Source: Garcia nutans (taxonomy: Eukaryota > Streptophyta > Magnoliopsida > Malpighiales > Euphorbiaceae). Taken from it: DNA of 64,000 nt. Position 1 is the first letter of the stretch; each line of letters begins with the position of its first letter. The notes beneath the pieces are model-generated. The model did not search any database and was not told the DNA's origin. It saw only the letters and a list, made by a program, of their open reading frames with translations. The stretch is from the NCBI GenBank assembly GCA_947685225.1, contig CANTUV010000051.1, forward strand, positions 3,720,001 through 3,784,000, in the 5' to 3' direction. This document shows positions 48,318 through 59,908 of this stretch, one piece after another. A program made the translations under genes and the position numbers.

Positions 48318-48387
48318 CTCTCTAAACATATTTAATTATTCATTTACATTATTCAATTTTAGAGTATATAAAATTATGAATATTAAA
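47242..48387 (-). repeat. Second gypsy LTR, right part (5' LTR start)
   Basis: Aligns with about 29816-30971. Its end GAATATTAAA corresponds to GGATGTCACA of the other LTR, the differences being mainly G-to-A and C-to-T. Confidence 0.82.
48122..48318 (+). repeat. Compound trinucleotide microsatellite (ATT)n / (ACC)n(ACT)n(ATT)n
   Basis: (ATT)n at 48122-48168 and an ACC-ACT-ATT series at 48232-48318. The homologous place in the other LTR (about 30800-30850) is much shorter, so it expanded after insertion. Long open frames over it are artefacts. Confidence 0.93.
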
Positions 48388-49373
48388 ATATATATTTACA
48401 CTCCATCCGAGAGAGAGTCATATTCTCGGGTATATACTCTAATCAGGTGTATAGTTTATCATGTCAAGTTATATACGGATCTAGTGTAAGTCCTTATTCT
48501 TTCAAGTTACATTATTCATTGTACAAGTTATAAGTTAAAAAGTCTCATGATCAGAAGTCCATTAAGATAAGACAAAAACAAAATATATTTCAAAATTTAT
48601 GAATTATTTAATTTGGGATTTATGATTTATTTATTTCAAATTTTATGATTTATTTAATTCAGATATTATGATTTATTAACCCAAGTTTTTTTTTATTTAC
48701 TATTTTGATTCCAATCAAGTGTGAGGTTTTGATTATAAACATTTTTAGAAATTCGATTTATACAAAGTAAATTTTAATTGTTTGATAATAATTTGATTTT
48801 TAAAAAAACTATTTAATATAGTTCATATCTCACAAAAATTTATAGTCGCCCTCCAGTTTCATGGTTTTCAGGTTGGCGTAAGAGTGCAGCTTCAAGATGC
48901 CATGATGTACATTTTTGAAAGTCTTAATGTAGTGACAACAATTTATAAATATTCTTAAACGCTTCATAGTATGCCTAATGTAGAGGAGTCGCTAATTAAT
49001 GTAAATTGATAGTGTATGACAATTAATATTAGGATAGCATATAATTATGTAACATGTTTAACTTAAAAATCGGCATTTGTGCGTATATCTGTATATAATG
49101 GCTGCAATATAGATATAGATTAATTAGTTGGTTCTATTACAATTTGAATTATCCATTAATTAGATAGTTGCAATTGTTATAAACAAATAAAATAAAAAAA
49201 TTTAAATTATAGGCATGTTCTATTGTTTAAAATTCACTTGTCACTTAAGACTATCACATTTCCAAAATTTAGATGTGACAAACTATTGAAAATTTAACCA
49301 ATTCAAACACTTAATTGAACTCAAAACGAGTTAAACTTTCAAAATAATATATTTTAAAAAGTTTATACTGACA

Positions 49374-49404
<31 letters not shown>

Positions 49405-49478
49405 TCCTTTTAAATACAAATAATGAGCCATTGGACTATTGTTTTCTTATACTATTGTTTTATACAACTACACTCATT
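48388..49478. other. AT-rich intergenic stretch
   Basis: No supported gene. A (TA)n tract lies at 49374-49395. Confidence 0.6.
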
Positions 49479-50084
49479 TTTTATTATAGAGGAATTTTTT
49501 TTAATTAAATGAAGAGAGATTCATTAACCAACACAAAAAAAAAAAAAAAAAAAAACATACGGCCTGAAATTCTAGGACCAAAAAACACAGAAGGCAAATC
49601 CTTCTCTTAACCCTAAGAGTTATAATCCACAAACACATCCCCTTACTACAATATAAGTAAGGGCTACGGCTCTTATTCAACTCTGAAAGGAGAACAAAAG
49701 CAATTCCAAACACCAAGGATAACTAAAGGCAAATAGACTTGTTTCTATGTACAGAGATTCGCCATCTTGAATCCAAATGAGGGGGAGCCTAGATTGAAGT
49801 ACTTCTAATAAAATTACTTTCACATAACACAAACCATAAAAATTGTTGTTGTGGCAAAAGAAGAAGAACATCTAAAATTTTACCATAAAAAATAGTGTTC
49901 TTCTTCAAAAGAACCTCACCTAAAGCAAGCGAAAGAAAAAATAAAGGAGGCCTTATAAGGGCGAAAACCTAATGGAGGAAGAAACCAAAAACTAAAAACT
50001 ACAAAAAAAAAACTAACAAGAGAAAAAAAAAAGGAAAAGAAAATAAGAAAGAAAATAGAGAGAGAAGACCAGCGACAACCCTAG

Positions 50085-52464
50085 TGTAACATCCTTATAC
50101 CCTAAATACATATAATACATACACATTGCATATGTAAAATATATATACAAAATATAAGAATACTACAATAACTAATAGTAGAAAAGTTCTCAAAAAAATT
50201 ATATCAATATTGTCTGAACTTTTTCATTTTTTCTATTTTGGTGTTTGAATTTTTTTTTCACTTCGGTATCTAAATTTTTGTTAATAGAAAAAATTTAGTT
50301 GTTCTGACTAATCAGTGTATAGCAAATCGATCAAAAAAATCGATCGGAACAATCAAATTATTTCTATTAATAAAAGTTTAGACATCAAAGTGAAAAAAAA
50401 ATTTATACGCCAGAATAGCAAAAATAAAAAAGTTCAGACACAACTCATAAATTTTTTTTCTACTTAGTCATTATCAAAATAAATTAACTTGTAAAAGATA
50501 AATTTAATAAGTAAATACACATAAATATTATTAATTAAATATCAAAATAGAATTTATAAAGAAAAATCTCTAGAAAAATTCGCCAGAATTTTATCTATAA
50601 TTTTGATAATCCTAAAATCAAACAAAACACAACCTGCAAAAAAATAACACTTTCAATATATATATTTATCCAAACTTCATCATTTCTCCCAAACTTCTCA
50701 AGAATTTACAAAATTTCATCATTTTCTATATATATATATATGTATATATTTAAATACTTAACACATATAGTTAATAAACATAATACACATATACAATATC
50801 TTATAAAATATTACTGAATACAAACTTTTTTCATAAAGTGCCTAATATGTACAAAACTAAAGTGCATTAAAATCATATTATACATGTAATGCTAAAATAA
50901 TTGTTTTGTCTTGTGGTAAAAAGCTTTAACTTCTAGCACTATCCAAAAACTAAACCTGGTCTATTTGGGTTCCCTCTCTCAGTAACCTTGTCACTTGCAT
51001 GATATAATTAAACTGCGATAAGCTATAAGCTTAGTGGTACATACTTTGATAATATAACATAATAATATTTTTCAAAAACCAAAATATGTTTTACATGTCA
51101 TACAATGCTTAATACCACCAATGGAATGCATTAATCATTTTTTTATTTTTTAATTCATAAAATTCATCAACATATCACAATCACACATATTGAGCCCAAC
51201 AAGTCCCTACATAATATTCAAATTTCAGAACTATTGATTTGGCTCATCGTAACCTGAAGGTCCGATACTGGGGATCTAAGAATCATATATACATATGTTG
51301 CCCGAAGGCCACCTCCTATCGACACCGGAGTATCCGATACCAGTGTATCTCGCCCAAAGACGTAATAAAACGTCATAACGTATAATTGGCATGCCAACTC
51401 GACAATACCAAATGTAATTCTCTATAACAAGTTATTGTACAAGACAAACATATATTACACATTATCCACACTTTACCCATTCTCATCACATTTATTATTT
51501 TTCCATAATTCTCACATTCCATAGCCATTTTCCACATTTTTCATAAAACATTGTTCTTTAAATCCATACCAATGCACAAAACATGTTTTCTAACAATAAT
51601 GCATAACGTAATCAATAATGACACTTTAAAGAATAGTAACATTCTTTAAAGTGTGCCAAAGTGAATGATTTCAAATATCAATATACAATTTAAATGTTAA
51701 CAAAGTATTTACTCACCTTTCAAACTTCAAAACCAATGCAATTCCACTCTCCAACCTTTACTTAAACCAAACCCTAACCTTCCTCACTTGGGCAACTTTG
51801 CATTACTCATTCCTAAACCAAATATTAAATAGAAATATTTCATTAGAATTATATATCTATCCATTTTATTCAAAACAACCACCGATTTATACAATTTCTA
51901 TCCAAAATTCCATTAAAACCCTAGTTTTCTCTACTACCCTTCTTAAACATCACCCTAACAAATTCATTTCCACCAACCAACTAAAAAATCATTGCATACA
52001 TATCAAAATAACTTTAAAACAAGTCATTACCAGAATTATAATTACCTCCGTTAAAAATTTCAATTTCTCATAATCCAAAATTGAAAGGAAAAATTTTTGA
52101 ATTGAAAAGAATCCTTACCTATTGATGAGAAATTTTCAAAACCACCCTAAATCCTTGGAAAATCTTATAAAATTAGATGTAGTCGAAGAAGAAATTCTCT
52201 TCCTTGCTCTCTATTAAAATTCGGCAAAAGTGATGAAGAAGAAGAAGAAGAAGAAGAAGACTTTATATTATCCTAATTCCAATTTTGCCCCTCATTAATA
52301 TATATAATTATACAATTTTTAATTATTAAAATATTAGATATTTTTCTTCTCCTTTAATTGATTTTAATTTATTTTTTAATAATAACTATATATTTAATTT
52401 TTTACTTTTCACTTTTCACTTTTTACCTAACTTTTGTTTTGTAGCAAGTGTATATGTTAAGTAT

Positions 52465-52498
<34 letters not shown>

Positions 52499-52599
52499 GC
52501 ATACATTAGGTGTATACTTTGTATGTCCTTCTTCCAACACATTGATTAATCCTCCAAATTAGTTATTTAATTGTGTTTAATAGAAATGCAGGTATTACA
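50085..52599 (-). mobile_element. Solo gypsy LTR (same family as 28482-30971)
   Basis: Begins TGTAACATCCTTATACCC and ends GGTATTACA on the plus strand, matching the ends of the gypsy LTR at 28482. The middle also aligns ('actggggat', 'gtatctcgcc', 'catgccaactcgacaatacc'). Flanks cctag (50080-50084) and cttag (52600-52604) agree at four of five bases. No interior follows: its right end abuts a different element. It carries (TA)n at 52467-52495 and (GAA)n at 52234-52260. Confidence 0.8.
50191..50460. mobile_element. Palindromic MITE inside the solo LTR
   Basis: Two ~98-bp arms, 50211-50308 and 50343-50440, are inverted copies with few mismatches ('tgtctgaacttttt' at one tip, its complement at the other; inner ends gttctga and tcggaac). 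A 34-bp centre separates them, and weaker similarity continues outward to about 50191 and 50460. There is no coding content. The matching gypsy LTR lacks this block. The exact ends and target duplication are not clear, so superfamily is unknown. Confidence 0.72.
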
Positions 52600-52607
52600 C
52601 TTAGTTC

Positions 52608-52792
52608 TGCTAGGATAATCCACTTCTCTGTTTAAAATTTGTTTAAACTTGTAACTATGTCCACTATATTTGGTGCCTTTAAATTTAGTGTATCTTAACA
52701 TATTCTTTGTAAATATTTGTTGTGCTATAAAGTAATGCCAGCAGTTTTGTAATAGAATATATATAAAAAATACAACTTTGCTAAATCTTACA
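52608..52792 (+). repeat. 5' LTR of the copia element
   Basis: TGCTAGGATAATCC to AATCTTACA. It aligns with 57030-57048 and 59770-59908. The second base pair of TGTTAGG has changed to TGCTAGG. Confidence 0.9.
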
Positions 52793-52804
52793 CGGTATCA
52801 GAGT
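52793..52804 (+). other. Primer-binding site
   Basis: CGGTATCAGAGT directly follows the LTR, two changes from TGGTATCAGAGC, the initiator tRNA-Met complement. Confidence 0.82.
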
Positions 52805-52809
52805 TGCTT

Positions 52810-55800
52810 ATGGCTTCTTCACAAACCTCCCCTACTAATTAACTTTCCTCTATTGCTAATCAAACCTTTTCTGTGAAACTCACAACCAAAAATTATTTGG
52901 CTTGGAAAACTCAATTCACTCCCTTTTTAAATTATCATAAACTTACCAGCTTTATTGATGGCACATCACCTCGACCCCAAACAAAACCTTCACTAGATGA
53001 TGCCTCTATCCAAATATCAAACCCGAATTATGATACTTAGTATCAGCGTGATCAAATGTTGCATTTATGGATTCTTTCTTCCCTAACAGAGGAGATTTTT
53101 CCCTATGTTATTGGCTTAAATTCAGCATAAGAAGTTTGGTCCGCTTTAGCACAAGCTGTTGGATCGATTTCACTAAATCGTCAACTTCAGATTAATATTA
53201 AGCTTCAAGAGCTCAAGAAAAATGACTTGTCTATAACAGTATATTTGCAAAAGGCAACAGCCTTGGCTGATGAGTTAAAAGCCGCTGGCAGGTCTCTTTC
53301 TCCAGCTAAATCCAATGCAATTATCTACCATAACATCGGTGCTGAATTTCACAGCTTAATTACTGCATTAAATCTTCGCCCGGATCCAGTTCCGTTCCAT
53401 GAACTTCATGGACAACTAGTTGCTCATGAGATTCTTCTCAAAGGTTCACTTGAACTACTACAGGCAAATATGGCATCTCACTCTTCTTTTCCTCTCTCCA
53501 CACCTTCAAATTCTTCAATTCAATCAAGGTCAACCATGGTAATAAGCAGTGACCCAAAGCACCTTGTCAAATTTGTGGTTATCAAAACCACACAGCAGAT
53601 CGATGCCGACAACGTTTTGATCTCAATTTTAATAAAAATATTCAAGCTGCTCGACATACTTCTCCACAAGCCAATCTTACTCATGTTGGTTATTCGCAAA
53701 CAGTAGATTCTGCTCCACCTACATCCAATTCCTGGTATCTCTACACTGGTTCAAAATTTCACTGGACACTTGACCTTTCTTTATTGCACATAGCTGAAGA
53801 ATATACTGGTACAGAATAACTTCATGTTGAAGATGGTCAGGGGCTGCCTATTTCTCACTCTCGTAAAGCTTATCTCAATTCTTCCTCTAGTTCCCTTTCA
53901 TTAAATCATGTTTTACATGTTCCTCAACTTAAAAGGAATCTCTTATCTGTTCAGAAATTTACTAAAGACAATTCTTGTTTCTTTGATTTTTGGCCTAATT
54001 TTTTTGTTGTTAAGGATCAAATTACCAAGAAGGCTTTACTTCAAGGATCATGTGAAGAGGGGCTGTATGCTTTGATGTCACCAGTCAAACAAGTTTTCAA
54101 TGTTGAAGTTCCCACCATCAATGACTGGCACGCTGCTCTTGGTCACCCCCATCTTCGCACTACCACCTCTATTATCAATAATTTTACGTTGCCATGTTCT
54201 AGTTATGTTGTTACTTCTTGTTCTTCTTGTAAGCTAGGCAAACTAGCATGTATTCCTCTTGCTACTGTAGAACACAAGAGTGCTTTTCCCTTTCAAATAA
54301 TTCATTCCGATGTTTGGGGACTAGCTTCCTTATTATCCAGCTTGGGTCTTCGTTATGTACTTCTTTTTATTGATGAATTTACTCGTTTCACTACGATTTT
54401 TTCTGCTTAAAAATAAGAGTGATGTCTATGGTATGTTTCTTAATTTTCAAACATATGTTGAGCGTCAATTTAATACAAAAATTCAATCCTTTCACTCAGA
54501 TTAGGGTGGGGAATATCAGAGGCTAGATAAATATTTTCAAAATGTTGGGATTCAACACCGAATAGCTTGTCCATATACCCATGAACAAAAATGGAATAGC
54601 TGAAAGAAAGATACTCCATTTAGTGACACGGGACTTACTTTACTTGCCCATTCTAAACTTCCCTTTCATTACTGGGATTATGCTTTTGAAATGGGTGCTC
54701 TTCTTATTAATAATTTGCCTTCTCCTGTACTAAAACATAAAATTATTTATTTTTGTTTACATAAATCCCATCCTAATTATGCTGTTCTTAAACCTTTTGG
54801 CTGTACAATTTATCCACTTCTCCGACCTTATCGATCTCATAAATTCAGTTTTAGAACTACTCCTTGTGTTTATTTAGGCCCTAGTCCACCTCATAGTGCT
54901 CATCGTTGCTTGGATCTATCCTTTGGTCGTGTATATTTGGCTAGACATGCTTCTTTTAATACTAAATTATTTTTGTGTCATGACTCTGTTTGGCAGGTAT
55001 CTTCTTCTCTAGCGTCTTTCGATTCCACGTGGCTTAATCATCAAAGCACACATCACTCTTCAATGGTTCATGCAGATCCTTCAAGTATTTATTCCTCATC
55101 TAATCCTATTTCTCTTTCCTTTTTAAATTCAAATACCACCCAATCTCCTTCTTTATCTCAATCTCCTCTACCACTTCAAAATGATTCTTCCCTAATCCCT
55201 CCAACATCCCTACCCAATCCACTTCTTTCAAATAATTCAAATCCTCCTAGTCTCCAACTTGTTGTGGACCTCTCTAAATATCCCATCTCCAATCCACCAC
55301 TTCCTTCCAATACCGATTCTAATTCAAACTCATCAGCTCCTGTTACCTCTGTTCAACGTACTCATCATATGGCGTTAAGACCATCTTCATTTTCTAAACC
55401 GCAAGCTTTTGTTAAAAAAAAAAATAAATGCAAAGCCTTCCTTTCTACCAAAACTCCCAACTATTTCTACACTAAACCCAAAACATATAATCAGGCAAAA
55501 AATATTCCTGAATGGTGTAATGCAATGCAACTGAAAATTAATGCTTTAATGCAAAATCAGACTTGGGACTTAGTTACTCGGCCTGGCGGGGCCAATGTTG
55601 TGGGAAATAAATGGGTTTACGTATCAAGCAGAAGGCTAATGGAGATATTGAGCGCTATAAAGTGCGATTTGTAGCTAAAGGATTTTCCGAACAGCTTGGT
55701 GTCAACTACAATGAGACCTTTAGTCCAGTGGTCAAAGCTCTGACAATTCATATAGTTTTATCTATTGGTATAGTTCACAAATGGTCTATTCGTCGGTTAG

Positions 55801-57029
55801 ATATTTCAATTGCCTTTCTTCATGGTTTTCTTTACACTGATATCTTCATGGAACAACCAGAGTTTGTTAATTCTTAACATCCAAAGTTTGTTTGCAAGCT
55901 CAAAAAAATCTCTCTATGGTTTAAAATAAGCTCCACGTGCTTGGTTTCATCATCTAGCGTCCTTCCTTCACAGTTTGGGTTTTAAGTCGTCAAGAGCTGA
56001 TTCCTCTCTCTTTATCATATGTGAAAGTGCACTTAAATTTTATATCTTAGTGTATGTTGATGATATTATCTTGACTTGCTCAGATTCTACCAAAATGCAA
56101 TGGTTTTTGCAACAACTTAGTAATACCTTTCCTGTACGTGATCTTGGTTCACTACACTACTTTTTGGGCATTGAGGTTTCTTCTTCTCCCACTGGATTAT
56201 TTCTTCGACGGTCCAAGTACATTAAGGATCTTCTTCATCTCACTATTATGTCTGAAAGAAAAGTTTGTTCCACACCAATGGCAACCAGCCCAACACTCTC
56301 TAAATTTTTAGGGCAATAGATTCAAAATCTAGAAGTCTATCGTCAGGTTGTTGGTTCTTTACAGTATCTCACATTAACAAGACCTAATATCTCTTTCTCT
56401 ATTAATAAATGATCTCAATTTATGCATTAGCCCACGATGGAACATTGGACTGCTGCAAAACGGTTGCTTAGGTACTTAAAAGCTTCAGTTGATTTTGGAT
56501 TATTCATCTCTTCTTCTTCTTCTTCTTCTTCAGATCTTTCTCTCCAGTGCTTTGCGGATAGTGACTAGGCAGGTTATGTAGACAATTGACTATCGACAGC
56601 TGGTTATGTTTTATATTTGGGCAAAAACATTGTTTCATGGTCTTCTAAAAAGTAACCTATGGTTGCTAGATCTTTTACTGAGAGTGAATATCGCTCCCTT
56701 GCTAATGCGACAATGAAAATTCTTTGGCTTTGATCATTACTTAGTGAACTTTGCTTCTCTTCATCTTCTCCGACAGTATTATGGTGTGATAATGTTGGTG
56801 CTATATATCTCAACTCAAATCCAGTTTTTCATGCTCGCACTAAACACATTGAGCTTGATCATAACTTCATTTGTGAGCAGGTGCAACTGAAAAATCTGCA
56901 GGTTCGTTACATCTCCAGCAAAAGATCATATTACAGATATATTTACCAAACCTTTGGCTCAACATCCATTCGTTCAACATCGATCCAAGCTTTGTCTCAC
57001 TTCTTTACCGACTTCAGCTTGCGAGAGGG
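52810..57029 (+). pseudogene. Copia gag-pol polyprotein, degenerate
   Basis: ATG at 52810 (MASSQTSPTN, then TAA at 52840). Gag follows with LTTKNYLAWKTQFTPFL and stops at 53038 (TAG) and 53128 (TAA). After a frameshift near 53560 comes the zinc knuckle CQICGYQNHTADRC. The protease motif is YTGS (53742-53750) instead of DTG-. Pre-integrase and integrase show WHAALGHPHLRT, CSSCKLGK, HSDVWG, then a frameshift near 54405 and another near 54585 (before the AERK motif). RT shows DISIAFLHGFL and an intact YVDD (56053-56064). RNase H has ESEYRSLA and TKHIELDHNF, with a (TCT)n-coded serine run inserted at 56508-56531. At least nine further stops lie in RT-RNase H, most at conserved Gln, Trp or Arg codons. 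Confidence 0.9.
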
Positions 57030-57048
57030 TGTTAGGATAATCCACTTC
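57030..57048 (+). repeat. 3' LTR of the copia element, first piece
   Basis: TGTTAGGATAATCCACTTC follows the purine stretch GCGAGAGGG and matches the 5' LTR start. The LTR then breaks off for the LINE and resumes at 59770. Confidence 0.85.
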
Positions 57049-57099
57049 AAGCCTCCTGTCTCCCCTGTTAACATCCAAAAATCTCACCCAACCCGTGTT

Positions 57100-58680
57100 A
57101 ATCCCATTCTCAGAAACCTATCATACTCTAGATACATCCTTCACCTTAAAGCCTCCCACCCTAGTAAGTCTACATTTGGCACCGAATTGAGAAAGAGATT
57201 CATTTCCATCTTCATTGATAATATCCCAACTGATTTCTCGTCTAAAAAACTTGCGGCTTTGTTTCGAAAATTCGGAAGGGTTTATGATTCCTTCATTCAT
57301 AGTAAAATGAGGAAGAAATTGTCGCTGAAATATGGCTTCATCAGGTTTAAAACCAAGGATGAGGCGAGTAGGGTTGCTCTTGAGCTGAATGGACTAAGGA
57401 TAGGAGGAACAGATTATTGGTTAAGCTTGCTAATCCACTCTTGCAGAAGTCTACCAGGTTGCCTTCAAACGGCATTTTGGAGGCCGACATAAAGGGTGCT
57501 CTTCCTTTACCCTTTGCCAATGCAGTTATACATGACAAAACTCCTAATCACATGGACATTAACCCCAATGTCGATAGGTTGGAAGCCTATAACTCGGTGG
57601 AAGCTGACATTTCGTGGTTATTTGTATGCGCTATGGGTGAAGTCACCACGTTCACCAATCTATGCACAATTTACGACTTTTTTGAAAACAATGATTGTGA
57701 AGTGGTTAAGGTATCTCCTCTTGGAGGAAAAATGGCCTTGATTCAATTCAGGAATAAGATCTTTCTCAATGATTTGTTTACCAAAAATCCTCCTTGGCTA
57801 TATGAGATATTCACTCTGTTCAGAAGGTGGGATTATAATGATGTTACTAAGAAAGATTTACATGGATTAGGATTGATAATTTACCATTACATGCCTGGAA
57901 TCATAGTTTCTTTGAATTAATCTCTAGTAGATGGGGTTCTTTGATCACACTCCATGATGAGACTACTAATAGATATCGTTTCGATTGTGCATCTTTTCTC
58001 ATCTCCACTCCTCTCAATTCATTCATCTGGGAAGTAGTCCCGGTTAAAATCGATGATGATACACATCTCCCGCGAATAGTTGAGGACCCTCGCCTAATTG
58101 CATCTTCTTTCTTCTCGGCACTTCGGTATAACGAAACTAAGGAGCTATCACAGAGACCCCTGATGATTGTCGAGGTAGAAGTCGATGCAAGAACGCATCC
58201 AAAAATTCTATGTTCTGGAAGTTCGCAACACAAAGATGGCACACGCATGATTTCTGCCACTATGTCTAATCCCGCTCCTAACACTACTACACTCCCGAGA
58301 TGCACACCTTACCTTGTTAAGGTCGTGGCCTCCCACGTGCCTAGGACCCATTTCAAAGAATGTGTTGGCAACGATATTGCTGCCTTTGTCAAATAGTGTC
58401 TAGTCTCTACTCCTAAGCCTAACTTTGCGGCTCTATCTGACATTGCTATTTTGGCCCGATCTGACAAATTAAACCTCAAATCTCCTTCTTCCCCATCTCA
58501 CACTTCAAATGAGGGAAGATCGGTTCAGTTGGATGTTGCTAAAAAATTTAATTCCTACATTGAAAGGAGCACTTCTAGAGTGAGGGACAGTTGTGAAAAA
58601 GTGCCAAACCAAATCTCTAAGACACCCCCTCAAACCCAAACCAATGTTGTACAAGAGGTAAAAAATTCATCTTCATAGAT
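57100..58680 (+). pseudogene. LINE ORF1: RRM plus DUF4283-like protein, frameshifted
   Basis: The first part (to ~57410) has an RNA-recognition motif: RNP2-like SIFIDNIPTDF and RNP1-like KYGFIRFK (57328-57351), followed by DEASRVALELNG. After a frameshift near 57415, the frame continues through LEAYNSVEADISWLFVCAMG and EVVKVSPLGGKMALIQF. Another shift near 57870-57930 leads to LPLHAWNHSFFELI and ETTNRYRFDCASFLI, the pattern of plant DUF4283 proteins. A Ser/Pro-rich tail follows a TAG at about 58394. In plant LINEs such ORF1 proteins bind the element RNA. The frame is also open into the copia RNase H end upstream, so the true start cannot be seen; the element may be 5'-truncated. Confidence 0.78.
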
Positions 58681-59755
58681 CTACTTTTGGATGATTTGCA
58701 AGATTAGTCTATCTCTGACAGCGATATCAAAAATATGAATCGCGTTAATCATGGATACCCAACCTCCAGCGAATCGATTCCAACATACAGTCAAATGGGT
58801 GAGGACTTGGATCCAAATGCCTCTTAGCTAATCAGTTCGTGCAAGGTGTGTCTGGAGCTTGGGCTATTTGATAAGCAGGATTTAGAATCGGTTAAAGTGT
58901 ATATTGCAGAGATTTGCATATTTGCAGCATTGCAGAGAGGATCTTGCAGGAGTTTCAGATACAGGGTCTGATTATGAAATGATGCAGTAAACAGTGAGAA
59001 ACTCTGCTTTGATGGCCTGGTTATAAGCTGGATTTTAATTCTTGTCATTTGCATAATTTGTTTCTATCTTCTTTGGCATGGTCGGTTACCATTTGGTCAG
59101 AGTAACTTGTGTCTGCAATTATGTTTTAGCTGTGTTTCAACTACTGTGGTTCGGTAGATCGTATTTGCTATTTGTTGCACTCTTTCGGTTCCCTGTTTTC
59201 AGAGTTACATTGGTCGTGGCTACTGCTGGTTGTTTTTTTAGCCGGTGGTTCTTATTTGGATCAATAATTGTTATTTTTGCTACTCTGGTACAATTTTCAT
59301 CCGATGTTGATATTTTTTGCTCTTGGACATTACTATTACATATAGCCTTTCTGTGGATCTGTATGGTCTTTGGTGGCATTTCATCTGTGGTCTATTGTTG
59401 CTGGAAAATCTCTTAAACTCTTAGAGCGATTTGTATTGTGGATGTGGCTTATATGAAACTCTTCAGTTGATTCAGAGGTTTGCTACTATAATCAAGTGAT
59501 GATGGAGCCTTCTTTCGATGCTTATGTTATTTCTTGGGCTTTATACCTCTGTCTGTTATCCTTTGTAATTTGAGTAATTTTCCTTGCTTCTGTATCTTAT
59601 TTCTTCCGTATGTTTATTGGGATTTTGGAATTTTTTTCACATTTTTGTGGGTTATGCTGGTTTTAGGTATTCTACGGTTTTTGTTTTGGGTAGTTTTCTT
59701 CCCACAATTATATTTTTTCCCATTATAATTTAATAAATAACGTCTTCTTTCTATC
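58681..59755 (+). other. LINE 3' region without ORF2
   Basis: T/G-rich sequence with one hydrophobic open frame (59078-59416) that shows no domain and lies where plant LINEs have 3' untranslated sequence. It ends in AATAAA and poly(A). No endonuclease or RT motif was found in any frame. Confidence 0.65.
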
Positions 59756-59769
59756 AAAAAAAAAAAAAA

Positions 59770-59908
59770 GTCCACCATATTTGGTGCCTTTCAGTTTGTG
59801 TATCTTAACATATTCTTTGTAAATCTTAATTTGTTGTGCTATGAATTAATGCCAGCAGTTTTGTAATAGAATATATATATCAAAAATACAACTTTGTTAA
59901 ATCTTACA
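59770..59908 (+). repeat. 3' LTR of the copia element, second piece
   Basis: GTCCACCATATTTGGTGCC to AATCTTACA, matching the 5' LTR from about 52659 to 52792. Confidence 0.9.

Larger units (their letters stand above)
28482..48387 (-). mobile_element. Ty3/gypsy (Tekay/Del-like) element, deleted and heavily nested
   Basis: The minus-strand element has its 3' LTR at 28482-30971, followed by a purine tract and the end of pol (31023-32250). The rest of the interior is missing. The second LTR reappears from about its 440th base at 41819, is interrupted at 42681-47241, and ends at 48387. Flanking atatg (28477-28481) and atata (48388-48392) agree at four of five bases, supporting a single original insertion of which these are the two outer ends. 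A copia element occupies 32236-41818. Loss of the gypsy gag-RT part, the LTR start and the copia 3' LTR end implies a large deletion after the copia insertion. Confidence 0.75.
57049..59769 (+). mobile_element. LINE inserted in the copia 3' LTR, lacking ORF2
   Basis: It lies between LTR positions that are 32 bp apart in the intact 5' LTR. It ends with AATAAA (59732-59737), a short spacer and A14 (59756-59769). The 5' part codes for an RRM/DUF4283-like ORF1. The following 1.1 kb has no endonuclease or reverse transcriptase, so ORF2 was deleted or never copied. No target duplication is present; instead about 32 bp of the target LTR are missing. Confidence 0.8.
52608..59908 (+). mobile_element. 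Ty1/copia retrotransposon with short LTRs, interrupted by a LINE
   Basis: 5' LTR 52608-52792 (185 bp), primer-binding site, gag-pol 52810-57029, and a 3' LTR that begins at 57030 and resumes at 59770-59908 after a LINE. Flanks agttc (52603-52607) and agatc (59909-59913) agree at four of five bases, fitting a 5-bp target duplication. Very short LTRs fit the Ale/Retrofit-type copia lineage (inference). Confidence 0.9.

Noticed and set aside
48041..48325. 94-codon open frame rich in Ile, Pro and Leu
   Set aside because: It is a translation of trinucleotide repeats within an LTR.
59078..59416. 112-codon hydrophobic frame suggesting a membrane protein
   Set aside because: It lies in T-rich 3' sequence of a LINE, with no start context or homology; hydrophobicity follows from base composition.
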